64,000 nucleotides of DNA, taken from NCBI GenBank assembly GCA_038496445.1, contig JALMLS010000471.1, forward strand, positions 124,001-188,000. Direction: 5' to 3'. The notes under the pieces were generated by a model. The model made no database searches and had not been told where the DNA came from. It worked only from the letters and a program-made list of their open reading frames with translations. Shown piece by piece: positions 1-12,215 of the stretch (position 1 is its first letter; the number at the start of each line of letters is the position of its first letter). Position numbers and translations under genes: made by a program. Source of the stretch: Trichosphaerium sp. ATCC 40318 (Eukaryota > Discosea > Flabellinia > Trichosidae).

Positions 1-872
1 GGTCAGATCTTCCTTGTTAAAACACTAGAGGTGTTCAAAGTAACAAACATGATGATCATTCCAATTGTTGCTGCTATTGTTGGTGTAGAAGTTCTAGTAC
101 TTTCCCTATGGACTGCGATAAGTACAGGTCGTGCAGAGCTTCACGAAGAACAACCATTTATTCTTTCAGACGATTATTATGGTTGCTCTAATACAACAAA
201 GGATACAATATTCTTTGTTATTCTCATGATATTCAATGCTGGCGTTCTTCTATACGGCCTATACTGGGTCTACAGAATATGGAGATTGAAGGCAGTGTTA
301 TACAATGAATCAAGGTACGTCAGCTCACTGTAGTGAGCGGTTTTAATTGAATGTTTTTATTTAGGTCAATCGGATTCGCTGTTTACACTTTGACTTTTTT
401 TGTTGTGATCATTATCATCATCCAAGTACGTTAATTATTTTGGACTACCTTTTATGTACATGTAGTTTATACTTATTAAGTGATTGTTTAGGTATTTGGG
501 ACCGATAATCGTGAGATAGCGTTTATTCTAAGATCATTGTGTATCATTCTTGGACCTTTTATTTCAGTCATGGCTTTACTTTTACCAAGAATGAGATACA
601 TGGTACAATCACAATCAGAGATTTCAACTACAGACACCTCTGCTGTCAATAGTAGATCTCTCAAGCTAGTAAGGTCATCACGTGCTGTGAATGGAGAAGT
701 GAATAATGGCAATTCAGAAATGAAGAATGATATGGAGAGAATGAAGAAACGAATTGACGAATTAGAAAAAGCACTTGCCAAAGCAACTGAAGGAACTCAG
801 GAGACGACAAGGGAAGACGCTTCTATTGACTCGAAAGATGTAGTATCTAAAAGTGAAGACATCAGTGTCTAA
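1..872 (+). CDS. Class C GPCR (GABA-B receptor-like), 3' part only
   Basis: This is the C-terminal end of a seven-transmembrane receptor; the ligand-binding ectodomain and first helices lie before the window. Exons are <1-314, 365-425 and 492-872, all in phase; introns begin GTACGT and end TTTAG. Hydrophobic helices include MMIIPIVAAIVGVEVLVLSL, a stretch around TIFFVILMIFNAGVLLYGLYW, one split by the introns (FAVYTLTFFVVIIIII) and one ending MALLLPRMRYM. The cytoplasmic tail carries a charged heptad-like stretch (MKNDMERMKKRIDELEKALA), comparable to the tail coiled coil through which GABA-B subunits dimerise; that role here is inference. AATAAA lies at 902-907. The next gene is a near-identical paralogue. 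Ligand unknown; family assignment is confident, subtype is not. Confidence 0.88.
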
Positions 873-1857
873 ATCTTCATCGAACACTACAATTGGTTTG
901 CAATAAAAAGCAGTTTAGAATGTTATCAGTTTTACGGTATCTCAGGCACATACAACACTTTTTTACAATTTGCTAAAGTTTTTTTTGCCTATTCAGTGCA
1001 AGTCACGTTGTACATGCAACGTTAAAAGTCTTCTAAACCATCTACTAAACCATCTACTAACTCACAACATTTTGTATCTTTTTTTTTTTGCTTCAAACAC
1101 TTTTTACTAGAGCTAGATTGTATCATATCTACGCGTATTGAATATTGTAGCATTGTGTATCCAACCGCACCTAAAATAACATGATGATGTTCAGTTCATG
1201 AATCCAAGACTCAACGGGCTCTGTGAGAGTCCGAGATGTAACACTAAATAGCGAAAAAATTGTGTAGAATAGACCGTACATGCCATTCCTCTTGTTATAT
1301 CCTCCGTTACAGTAATTAGTAAACTCAATGAAGCAGGCATAGTTAAGTATCCTGGTTCTACACCGAATCTATCTTTGAACTCAAAGAATTGAACAGAAAT
1401 TTAAGGGCATTCTCGTACATTCTCTAATTTTATACCATTGGCAGTGCTTTCCACAGTCACATGTTTTAGAAAATTACCATTCTGTTAACTGTACTTTAAA
1501 CGCAAATGGACTCCTAGAAAACTCTACAATCTGGTAAGCGTGTGGGCCTGCCTTGCATCTGTTTTGATGTTTGATAAAACTGCCTTTATAATTCCTTTGT
1601 ATGCCACAACGACACTGTTACTTTGTGCCATAACGCTTCTATCCTTAGTTGAAAAAATATTTGGCGGCAAAAAGTACAAAAAAAGTCGAAATTTCGCATA
1701 ATTTGTTTTGGGATGTCGGAACAAGTACCGCACAGTGTTTAACGGCAAATAAACAGTGGTATTTTGTGAGAAAAAGTCACGTCGTTGACATTACAAAAGA
1801 TCGTAATAAAATAGTACGAGATTGATTTGATCAAAAACGACAAAGTGATAAAGTGAT
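873..1857. other. Intergenic, between tandem GPCR genes
   Basis: It holds the 3' end of the first receptor (AATAAA at 902) and the promoter side of the second. I see no convincing exon. A 74-codon minus-strand open frame (1524-1748) has no recognisable content or splice context. Confidence 0.6.
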
Positions 1858-4800
1858 ATGAAAGCTCTTCTTGCTCTAGTATTGTTTCTACTATCGTTCG
1901 GAGTTCTTTGCAGAGCTCAAAACAGAACTACATTCCGTATAGGAAGCGTATATCCAGCGGAAGGGACTATTGTTCGTTTAAGCAATCTAGTACTTGATGG
2001 ACAGCGTATGTGGAGGGATAGAGTACGCAAATTTACAGTTTCGTAAACACGTTTTCATAAAACTTTTTTTAATTACCGCAAACCAGTACTTTATCAAGTG
2101 CTCCGTAATAAGGATGTCATCACTTCAAAGACATATTTTTCGGAGTTGTTTTGATTGAAATAAAAAGTGATGGAAAAGTTTTGTCTCGGCTATAAATGAC
2201 CTTTTTATAATGACACCGTTTTTTAGGTCAACGCCTTGGGAGGTCTTAAAATAAATGGCGTCAATTATACTGTAGAATTGCTAGAAAGAGGTTCAGGCAC
2301 GTAACTCACCCTAAAACTATTGAATTTACAGCTAATGGCGTTGTTTGCTGTCTTTTATGGAAAGAAGAAGATAATAATTTACAAATTGAATTTACAGCTA
2401 CAGGCGTTGTTTGATGTCTGTTACTGTAAAACATATATTAATGTACAAATTTGTAGGTGACAGCGGAGAATCTGTTGCTAATACTACGTTGGCTGTAATA
2501 AACGAAGGTGTAGACTTTTTATTTCTGGTAAGTTTTTTTGAAAATTTTTTTTTGATCACGTGATCATGCGCTCATTTGTACTAAGCCATTGTCAACTCAT
2601 CTGGGATTGAGTGGAGCTATAGTAGCGAACGATGCGAAAATAAACTCACTATTACGTAAGTAAACGACAAGTAACACCCAGTTGTCATGGTTTTCTTTTT
2701 GAGTTCGCATTAATATTATTCTAACTCTTTTACTAGCTGCGGCTGCAACACCTACAAATTATATCTGTGACGAGAATATGGCTTATCCTTGCAAATTTCC
2801 TTATGGAAGAAGACTTGACTATACTTCGGGACTTATATTACCAACAGTACAGTTCATGACAGAAGCTTTAAATCTACTTGTAATTCAAAATGCTAAAACT
2901 ATTGCAGTTTTTTATGAAGGTAAAAGTTTTGGTTTTTTTTTGCTTTCGTATTTGCTTGCTTCAGCTGACATAAAGCCTACAGATGGTGCCTATACAGAAT
3001 CAATTGCTCAAGGGTCTTTGAGGCAAATAGAGTTTTTGGGACTCGAAGTTGTGTACTTTAAGAGTATCCCGTTCTCTTCAAATGAAACTCTCCTACAACC
3101 AAATATAGAAAACATGATCAGAGAATTAAAAGACATACAACCAGGTCTATTTTCTTTTTCGCCTATCCTACTATCCAGTGGCTTACCAAAACCTTAGATG
3201 TGCTTCTTGGTGGAACTTTTTATTCTTGTGTTGCCTTAATGAAAACAGCACGAGCGATGGACTTCAATGCAAAAGTAATTTTTACTTGTTTTTTTTATGT
3301 TGTATTAACTTGATTCCGTAGGCTTATCTTCTCTCAAGTCCCTGTATTCTTGATAAAGAAGATGTTAGAAATAAGTTTGGATCAGACGGGAAATATATAA
3401 TGAGCACAGGCGCACTGGTAAGGGATTAAGAGTATATAACTTCTCAATATACTAGCTTCTTACTTTTGTTTTATTCTAGTGGGACAAAAGACTTCGTAGT
3501 GATAGATACGATGAAAGAGACGAAACAGTTCGCTTCCACCATTTCATTAGTGACGGAAATACAACATCACCACTTATTTTCAATGAAATGTTCAAAGATA
3601 GATTCGGTGTCGACCCAGGATACTATGGTGAGGCCTTTATTACATGACATTTGTTTGATGGAGTTTACTAATCACTGTTATTTTAGGTATGATTGGATAT
3701 ACACAAGGTTACATTGTTCAATACGCATTAGAAGCTGCAAAGTACATGCTTGTTTTTGATTTCAAAAAAGTTTCACTTTTTGTTGTTGTCACGGATATTC
3801 GAGTTTATTTACGCATATTTAATAGTTCTTTTGACCGCGATGATATTCAGAATACCATAAACGCTATGGATATTACAGGTTTTTGTGGGGAGTTTGAGTT
3901 TGATAGATTTGGACAAAATCTGGGTAGAAATGGGTTGACGTATCAATATGATGAAGACATTGTTGATCAGATCGTTGCTCCATTATTTGCTGCTACTGGA
4001 AGGCTGATATATCCTGCTCCAAAATGGAATGAACGGTACACAACTTATGGGTGGTACAGTACGTATTTCATGCTATCAACAAATAATTACTTACAAGGCT
4101 AATACTTCGTAACAGAGTACACAAGCGAGATAGTTATTCTATGCCTTGTTGGCGTAGCAATCATGACTACTTTCGCACTTATCCTATGGGTGTTAATATA
4201 TCAGAATAATAGAGTTATACGCGCCGCACAGCCAGTGTTTGTTGTTCTCACTCTGGTAAGTCTTGACCTCATTCTAAGTTTGACTCGTTTCTGTTTCTCT
4301 TATTTTTGATTTAGATTGGTACAATCATCATGTATTGTTCGGTGTTTTTCTGGACTCTACATACAGACGATATTCACTGTAACCTCGCAAGATGGTTCAT
4401 AGCAGTAGGTTTTGGTGTACGGGTTCAGTTTTAATACTCTCATACTAATCAGTGATAGTTGACATATGGTGCGTTGTTTGCAAGGATTTATAGGATTGGT
4501 CAGATCTTCCTTGTTAAAACGCTGGAAGTGTTCAAAGTAACGAACATGATGATCATTCCAATCGTTGCTGCTATTGTTGGTGTAGAAGTGTTACTACTTT
4601 CCTTGTGGACTGCGATAAGTACAGGTCGCGCGGAGCTTCGTGAGGAACAACCATTTATTCTTTCAGACGATTATTATGGTTGCTCTAATACAACAAAAGA
4701 TACAATATTCTTTGTTATTCTCATGATATTCAATGCTGGCGTTCTTCTATACGGCCTATACTGGGTCTACAGAATATGGAGATTGAAGGCAGTGTTATAC

Positions 4801-5400
4801 AATGAGTCGAAGTACGTCAGCTCAGGCTGTAGTTGGTTAGCAATTAATTGATTGTTTTTATTTAGGTCAATCGGATTTGCTGTTTACACTTTGACTTTTT
4901 TTGTTGTGATCATTATCATCATCCAAGTACGTTAATTATTTTGGACTAGCTTTTATGTACATGTAGTTTATACTTATTAAGTGATTGATTAGGTGTTTGG
5001 GTCTGATAATCGTGAGATAGCGTTTATTCTAAGATCATTGTGTATCATTCTTGGACCTTTTATTTCAGTCATGGCTTTACTTTTACCAAGAATGAGATAC
5101 ATGATAAAGTCACAATCAGAGATTTCACATACAAATACCTCCGATGGCAACAGTAGAGTTCTTAAGACAGTAAGGTCATCGCGTGCTGTGAATGGAGAAG
5201 TGAATAATGATATGGAGAGAATGAAGAAACGAATTGACCAATTAGAAAAAGCCCTTGCCAAAGCAACCGGAGGAACTCTGGAGACGATAAGGGAAGAAGT
5301 TTCTATTGACTCGGAAGATATAATATCTAAAAGTGAAGCAAAAGAACCAAAATCATCGACAGTGTCTCGAAAAGCATCGAACACCACGATTGGTTTGTAA
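1858..5400 (+). CDS. Class C GPCR (GABA-B receptor-like), complete
   Basis: Predicted plasma-membrane receptor with a signal peptide (MKALLALVLFLLSFGVLCRA), a periplasmic-binding-like (ANF receptor) ectodomain, seven helices and a coiled-coil tail. Exons I could phase: 1858-2022, 2227-about 2290/2300, about 2457/2464-2527, 2586-2655, 2737-2919, 2965-3144, 3198-3274, 3322-3417, 3480-3627, 3687-3741, 3826-4058, 4116-4255, 4315-4416, 4459-4811, 4866-4926, 4993-5400. Only the exon 2/3 junction is ambiguous. Ectodomain hallmarks include WRDRVNALGG near residue 52 and PDVLLGGTFYSC. There is no cysteine-rich domain between ectodomain and helices, which favours GABA-B-like over mGluR-like. From 4498 to the stop it is nearly identical to the upstream paralogue, introns included. 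Signalling through G proteins is expected for the family; the ligand is unknown. Confidence 0.9.
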
Positions 5401-6060
5401 AAAAAAAAGCAATTAAGAATACAGAATTTTTTGATTTATTTCCTAAATACTGATTACTACTACAGCACTGTATGTTTGTACATCCACAAATAATGTATCT
5501 GTTTTAGGGTACAGCACGTGCGAAATTTTGTTGACAGTACTGCAATGGTAATGTCGCAGTTTTCTTGAAAATAAACCCAAGCCGATCACTTTCATTGGCT
5601 GTAGTAGCTAGCTCACTATCCTGCTTAGCTTTAATTAGTACACTTACATCTAGTAACATGTGATAATTATAGAGCAAGTTAAAAGTACGGTAATTGTTGC
5701 TTTTTTAACTATTTGGGGAGCTGCTACAGTAGCTACCACAATTTTTCTTGCTGGAACAATCACGTGATTGTATTTATTACCACTTCAAATTGTGCACAAT
5801 GTAGATCTGTGCGAACTAGCAAGAGGGCAGCAGCGGGGCGATTGAACACAACCAGTGTATACTTTTTTTTTTCGACCGTTTCAAGACTTTTACCTGATAC
5901 CGAAGTATTAAACCAATCTATGCGCGTTCATCATTTACTCGAACATAAAATAACAACAAATAATAGTGAAGTGCTTCTGTTTCCAAAAAAAATAAAAAGT
6001 CAAACTCGTTCCTGTAATTCAGTTAATTGCAAGAATTATTAATTCTCACACAAAGCAACA
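5401..6060. other. Intergenic
   Basis: Contains two CACGTG sites (near 5514 and 5761; the second sits in CAATCACGTGATTG) and T- and A-rich runs. The 109-codon plus-strand open frame at 5713-6042 has low-complexity content and no splice partners, so I do not call it. Confidence 0.5.
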
Positions 6061-6345
6061 ATGTCAACGATTACAGTCAAAGTAATATATGAAGGAAGAA
6101 AGTACAAAGTATTGGCTAATGTAGGTGATACAATGAAAGAACTTGCTGAAAAAACAGAAAAAACTCTGGAATCGAAAATACAGTATGTTGCTGTGAGAAT
6201 AAAAAGGTACGTATTGTACCGTTTATACATACAACACTAATTGTAGCGAAGGGTGGAGAGGGTTGATAAAAGCACTACCGACGGAACCATAGACGATACA
6301 CTATCACGGAGAGATATAAATAAATCATTCGTGGCCTACGACTGA
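6061..6345 (+). CDS. Small hypothetical protein, possibly ubiquitin-like fold
   Basis: Two exons, 6061-6206 and 6252-6345, give a 79-residue protein. The donor is GTACGT; the acceptor GCGAAG at 6246-6251 keeps the frame, whereas using the TAG six bases upstream gives an early stop. The N-terminal half (ITVKVIYEGRKYKVLANVGD then MKELAEKTEKTLE) has the alternation of two beta strands followed by a helix seen in beta-grasp domains. This is a shape impression, not a family match. The C-terminus is charged and ends SFVAYD. AATAAA follows near 6374. Convergent with the next gene. Confidence 0.5.
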
Positions 6346-6369
6346 ATTTTCAGATGAAACTTGTTGTGT

Positions 6370-6781
6370 TCACAATAAAAGAAAGACACTTTTACGCACG
6401 CCTTTGACCTGTGTTTTTACTAAAATCTCAAAGGGAGTAAGTACCCTTTGACTTTCCAAAAAAGAATGTATTGAAGTGTATGCGCCATAGGTACCACAAT
6501 GCTTCAACTGCTTGAACTTAGGGTTTGTAGCCAAGAAGCAAGTTATAGTCCCCATTTTATAATCGCCAGTTTTAGTACTTGGGTTACAACTTACCTAATC
6601 CTGCTCTCCACATCCAGGCAACTATTTTAAACAGTTTTACCGCTCGTACTTTAGTACACATTCGAATATAGTTATGTAGTTTATTGTTGGCAAAGTTACA
6701 CGACAATCCTAAACACTTCCAGTAGACAGAATCCATTGGATTGGATTTTCGTCCATATGGGGCAGCCCATACGCCGGCCAT
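6370..6781 (-). CDS. Small hypothetical protein, three exons, very short intron
   Basis: Complement exons 6595-6781, 6445-6516 and 6370-6419 join in phase to 102 residues. The protein starts MAGVWAAPYGRKSNPMDSVY, is rich in basic and aromatic residues, has a moderately hydrophobic middle (ALWYLWRIHFNTFFF) and a basic C-terminus. I do not recognise it; size and composition would suit an organellar or membrane subunit, but this is inference. The second intron (6420-6444) is only 25 nt, yet has GTACTT at one end and TTTTAG at the other, and both flanking exons require it to stay open. The 3' end meets the 3' end of the preceding small gene. Confidence 0.45.
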
Positions 6782-7050
6782 CTTATATTTAGAAATACAG
6801 TGTCATGATAATAAAACCTTAACAGTTAGATCTCACAGAATGAATAATTAAGGTTCGGCCAAAAAGCAAAGAGCAAGATACTGTAAAAATCTTGTTTGAA
6901 TGTTGTTCTAGTTGGCTTATTGTTATTGTATACTAGTACTTCATTGCTAGGAGTAATTGAGTGTAGCTAGATATATTCTGTACAGTACATACATTACATC
7001 CTACAAAGAACAAGACACCAATAAAATTTTGCCAACGAAACTAAAACAGT

Positions 7051-8192
7051 TTATAAGTTCAACTTTTTCGCTACTTCTACTTCAACATGTTGTTTTCTAT
7101 CATGAGGTATACTAGCATCGAATAATCGAAACTCTTGAGATACTTCACGAAGAAGTGTGAATGCTATAGTAGTATCCAAAGTAGATTGTAACTCTTGTGT
7201 AATATCCTCTTCTTGTCCGAGTGTCAAAGTCAAATTGAAATCTCTTTTTAAAGCTTTTGTAACAGCAGTATCAATAAGCTCCCATTTACCTCTCCATGTA
7301 CTCGTAATATCTAAGCAACCACAATATTAGCAGTTGATATAAATACAAAAAGAAGAGAAACATATTCTTCATACCATCTGAGGTTTCACGCTCAAAACGC
7401 CACGTGGATGATATTGGATCAAGTCGATGACTTGCAGGGAAGTCAAAGGTACATTTCAGTGCCATTTTTTCTTTCTCCATTTGACCAACGTGTAACAACA
7501 ATAGAGCGTCTTCTTCATGTTGAAGCCTATAAGAGTGCCAAAGAGCTACTGTAGAACCTTTCCTTTGATAAAGAGAGTGAGGACTGAAACGGTAAAGAAA
7601 AACAAGAAAAAAATAGGAAAAGTAGATCCGCTTTTTGCCACGTGTTGGAAAGGTTTGTTCATGGATTTCGTACTTGAGTAGAACACCATTTTGAACAACT
7701 ACAGGTGGTAAAAACTTTCTCATTTTTGTAGACTCTTGAAAAGAATCCATGCCAAAATCGACGATTTTTGCGCGCTTGAATCCGCTTGTAAAGTCATTTT
7801 CTTCAACAACTTGTTGAATTACGTTTTTATGAATTGCTAACGTTGTATTCTTTTGTGACTCTGTTAAAGGCTCCCACGCCTCTCTTGGTTCCTTTTTAAA
7901 GTTGATTTTAGGTATTTGAGCCTCCACTTCGGGCGATATGACAATATAATCTAAATATGCGTTAAAATGATAAAATTACGCCTTTTAACGTTGTTTATAG
8001 CGTCTTAATACTGTTTTATCAATAAAACGAGTTAAATCACCTCTAACCTTTCCAAGATATCTTAATAGGTACTACTTGAGTAGTACATGTTCTGTAACGT
8101 TGTGTAGGGCGATTATGTGTTCTTTTACTCTTTAATCTTCTTCCAGGTGCTATTGTTGGTGTAATAGCACTTTGTAAGCGTAAAGCATACAT
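7051..8192 (-). CDS. Conserved-looking hypothetical protein, 296 aa
   Basis: Four complement exons, 8048-8192, 7674-7950, 7375-7583 and 7051-7310, are all phase-consistent with normal GT/AG borders (donors GTTAGA, GTACGA, GTATGA). The start ATG at 8190-8192 follows an in-frame stop. The N-terminus (MYALRLQSAITPTIAPGRRL) is basic, hydroxylated and lacks acidic residues, as in mitochondrial presequences. The rest is soluble, with helical charged segments and a Trp-containing region around SSTWRFERETSD. I do not recognise the family; a mitochondrial matrix or ribosome-associated protein is one guess. No transmembrane helix is visible. An AT-rich gap of about 260 bp separates it from the small gene downstream. 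Confidence 0.6.
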
Positions 8193-8559
8193 CAGTAGCC
8201 GTTTTGAAAGTCTTTGACGTACTATGGACGAAAACTTGTAAAAAAGTCGCCAAAGCTAACTTAATATGTGATAGATTATTTCAGTTCAAGGTGCGGAGGA
8301 TACAGCAAGAATCACGTGTTACATTGACGATGGGCGGACCAATACTACCCGGCTGGTACCTTTTGCATAATAATCTGTAGACACTGGTTTGGCTTCAAAA
8401 AGGAAGTCACGTGAGAGTGATAGCACTGGCTATATTTGGAGTTTATTCAACATACTGCTGAAAAGTGCAACCTACGTGTGGTAACTTTATCATGACACCA
8501 CGTTACTTTGATTAAGTGGTTCAGCCACACCTTTCTTTGCAATTGAAGTTGTATAAACA
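8193..8559. other. Intergenic with two CACGTG sites
   Basis: Upstream region of the four-exon minus-strand gene and 3' flank of the F-box/LRR relic. CACGTG occurs near 8313 and 8408. No exon seen. Confidence 0.5.
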
Positions 8560-9621
8560 TCAAAGTTGATTAACACATTTCAATGCCTGGATACCTTCAT
8601 CTGTTACATGGCTACAACCTTTGAGACGAATATTATGAACGCCCTTGAGTGCTTTAATACCTTCATCTGTAACTAAATTATCAGAAAGATCTACGTGATA
8701 AGCGCCAGCAAGAAATTTGATTCCTTCATCTGTTATCATTATACAACCATTAAGATGAATAGTGTGAACACAAGAAAGAGACTTGACACCTTTATCTGTT
8801 ATGCCAAAACACCAACGAAGATAAATCTCGGGAACACCTTTGAGTGCTACAATCCCTTCATCTGTTACTGAAGTATTAGAAAGATCAATGACATGAACAC
8901 CAGACAACAACCTGATGCTCTCATCTGTTACACCTTTACAACTGATAAGATGAATAGCATGAACACCTATGAGTGCTTTGACACCTTCATCTGATACTGA
9001 AGTATAATTGAGCTCTATAGTATGAACACCAGCAAGTGCTTTGATACCCTCATCTGTAATACCTTTGCAACTGTTGAGCTTAATAGTATGAACTCCAGCA
9101 AGTGCTTTGACACCTTCATCTGATACCGAAGTATAATTAAGGTCTATGGTATGAACTCTAGCAAGTGCTTTGATTCCTTCATTTGTAACTAAAGAGTAGC
9201 TAAGGCCAATGGTGCGACGTGATACCTTCATCTGTTACATCACAGCCACAAAGATAAATAGTATGAACACCCTTCAGCACTTTGACGCCTTCATCTGTTA
9301 CAGCAGTACTACTAAGGCTAATAGAATGAACACCAGGAAATAACTTGACCATAGTATCAACAAGAACGCCATTATTACCAACAATATGGATTGTTGTATT
9401 TTTTAGAGTACTGGCATGTTTTATGACCGCTTGTGCTTACCTAAGGGTCGTAATTCTCACAATTTTGTACCCAATGACATCATGAATAAGAGAGGCAAAG
9501 AGATGGCATGTTTGACAAGCTGCAAACCTCGCTTTCGTTACTTGACGTAAAATATGCGCTATGATCTCTGTAGGAAGATTTAAAATGCTGTTTTGCGCAC
9601 TTCAGTGGTGTTAACAGACAT
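8560..9621 (-). pseudogene. F-box/leucine-rich-repeat gene, decayed
   Basis: On the minus strand a start at 9619-9621 (MSVNTTEVRKTA) leads, after a one-base frame break, into an F-box-like segment (LNLPTEIIAHILRQ...CHLFASLIHDVIGY) and then LRRs built on DEGIKALAGVHTIDL units of about 23-25 residues. Three lesions are visible: the frame change before the F-box, an in-frame TAA after ITTLR near 9445, and loss of about 13-14 bases inside one repeat near 9225, where repeat phase jumps. The longest intact stretch (8560-9231) holds about nine repeats. Intact relatives would be substrate receptors of SCF ubiquitin ligases. Assembly error is the alternative to true decay, but three lesions in 1 kb favour a pseudogene. 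Confidence 0.72.
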
Positions 9622-10135
9622 CAGAACATTCTACTGAACGTACTTGATTGACGAGGTTATTTCATTTTCTGACATTAACACAAGGTGTTAGTGTTAGTTA
9701 TACTCTAAACCAGCCGCTGTTTAAAAACTAGGTCAACATAGGTCTTTGCTTGTTTAATTTTGTCTTGTTTCTGAAATGAACTTTGTTTTCTAGATTTTCG
9801 CACATGACAGAAAATAGTTCGAGTAAATAAATTGAATTGACATTCATATGTGCACTTGAGTATTAAATATTGTCGAGTATCGATACAGTGAGGTGTTTTA
9901 CACGTAATTTGAGACTATTGACGAAAGGCGACTTTAGCATCGTACAGTAAACTTCACGACTAAATTAGATGCCCTATAGTTGACACAGAATATACTAATT
10001 AAATAAAGCACCAAATGGTACACCTTTGCACAAAACCATCGATTTTTTTATTGGTGAAGAAACAAATTGAAAAACGTTTGATCAAAAAAAAAACACAAAA
10101 CCCTTTATCGCTTTCTTTATTCACGTGATCAATAC
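9622..10135. other. Intergenic
   Basis: AT-rich spacer between a minus-strand pseudogene and a plus-strand gene. Two CACGTG sites lie close together at about 10122 and 10140; the second overlaps the start of the next coding sequence. No exon seen. Confidence 0.5.
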
Positions 10136-12215
10136 ATGTCACGTGATCTTATTTTTGTACTTCAAATATGTCAATTATTGGTTTTCGTGGTAATGTCTCG
10201 AGGTACGTATATAGCCTTATATCCACACGTCACGTGTAGCTTGTTTTTGATTAAAATTACAAAGGTCAATCTTTCTCAGCAGCAGTTTCAATTGAAATCG
10301 AAATAAACACGTGCGAGGATGTACAAATAGGACCGCCTGGTGCTTCAAACGAAGGATTCGCTTTGATACGATACACTGGCGATTATGCTACCGGTACGTT
10401 GATTCTAAAGCACGAACGCTCATGTTTCACCTTAACAGGCAATATTATAAATGCTCAAATAGTTTTTACTGCTTCTCTCTCAAACACCGAACCAATATCT
10501 GGTTCTATACATGAGATGATAACAGACTGGTCACCAAGTACAACTTGGGCGTCGTATCCGAATAACGGACCAGGTAAACCTTGTTTTTTTTTGTGGAAAA
10601 TATTTAATTTATTTTACTCCGCATTTGGATTAACCATAAAGCGAATAGTTGCCGGTATTGATTATGTTGATGACGCCATCACAACATACTCTGGAATTTT
10701 AGCCGGTCGGAGATTAGCAGTAAACGCTACCACACAAGCAAAGAAATGGAAGGATACCAGTAATCATGGTTGGCTGTTTAAAAGCAGTGCGTCGTTTTTG
10801 AAATATTCAAAGCGATTTTTTTTAATCACGTGTTTAAGGTAGTGGGAATGTCCATGATCATTTCTATTGGTGTGACGCAAGCTTTATAGATTTTAGGCCA
10901 ATAGTTACCATTGAGCATTCCTTTTTAGGTCTTAAAGTTGTAGTACACACTTATGAAGATCCACGCACGTGCTTTTTAAAAAGTAGTTTAACTTACGCAT
11001 TGTTTAGTTGGTAAACAAGGTTACCCGCCTCCGTATATCGCTTATACACGCCTTTGTGCCTTTATTGGAGGGGTGGACGGCTTTGAAGACCGTGTGGCAG
11101 AAGCTTTGAAGGAAGGTTATATGCTAATGAACGGCCGCCTTGTTGCAACCCAACAAGTCCCTCCTATCAACAACACAATAAGCAAGTTGATTTTTGAGTC
11201 AGCTATCATTTTAACATTCACCTAGCCGGCTTTTGTTTGACTGTACCTCCTGGACTTAATACAGAAACATTAGATATCGGACTTCGGTACATCTCAGCTG
11301 TTGTTATTGCAGCTGACAGAGAGTAGTCAGAAAATAATAAATGTGAGGTGGGAACCGCTAGAATACACAACGAAGCTTCCAGATGAAATTGGTATGAAAA
11401 TAGATATTTTCTTCAGTCAAGCATTCCAAGTGTTAGTACTTACTTTGTTTTCAAGGTTGTCAAAAATTTGGTTGTGAAAATAGTACGGTTGTTATAAACG
11501 GTACTTTAGAAGGCGAGATATTAGGACCTTCGAGTAGCATCGCAATCGTCAATGATGTTGTAATTAATGGAAACTTCAACGTTCAAGGTAAGTTGTGAAG
11601 GATTCATCATTGGTGAACTCATACGATTATTAGGATCGATCACTATCGAATCCAATGAGACTATCGTAACAATAAACGGATGTATAGCAGCTACTGAAGG
11701 TATCAAAGTAAGATTAGATAACCGAACATACGTGGATGGTGAATCTGTGACACAACTGTTCACACTGTGTAAATCACTAGTACGTTGATAGTTCGACACG
11801 TGTCACTTTTTTTATGTCTTGTGTAGAACGCAACTGTTGAGTTTATTGGTGGAACCACATCCGTGCGTACTAGCGTTTTGCTGTAGTATCTCTAATAACA
11901 TGATAACAGAATGCATGCGAGAGAATAGAAGCAGTTGAGACTTCTAATGAACAAGGATTTGCTTTAGCAATATCCATCAATTCAAATGATTGCCGAAAGG
12001 CAGACGGAGTTAACTTGAATGTTGTAATACTCTCAGTAGTAGGAGGTGTTGTACTAGTATCTTTGATAATCGCCTTAGTTCTGTCTGGTCATAGGTATGT
12101 GACATTTTCTTTCACTCATGATATATTAAACAGTCATAGATTTTATCACCAAAGAAGATTCTCGATTACTGAGGTTGTTGCTAGAAGTGAAGCGACAAGT
12201 AGCAGCGTGGTCTGA
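10136..12215 (+). CDS. Single-pass (type I-like) membrane protein, unknown family
   Basis: The start at 10136 gives a signal peptide (MSRDLIFVLQICQLLVFVV). Phased exons include 10136-10202, 10265-10573, 10649-10786, 10839-10928 and 11008-about 11115, followed by short exons around 11226, 11335, 11456-11586, 11633-11779, 11827 and 11930-12095, and a last exon from about 12140 to the TGA at 12215. Some middle junctions have alternatives. The ectodomain is Cys-containing with several N-glycosylation motifs and beta-rich repeated phrases (STVVINGTLEGEI, NDVVINGNF, ETIVTINGCI) resembling parallel-beta repeats. One helix (VVILSVVGGVVLVSLIIALVL) is followed by a short basic tail. AATAAA follows near 12247. 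I do not recognise the family; cell-surface or adhesion function is only a guess. Confidence 0.65.

Noticed and set aside
488-781. 97-codon minus-strand open frame, repeated at 4989-5387
   Set aside because: Antisense shadow of the GPCR 3' exon in both paralogues; no independent coding sign.
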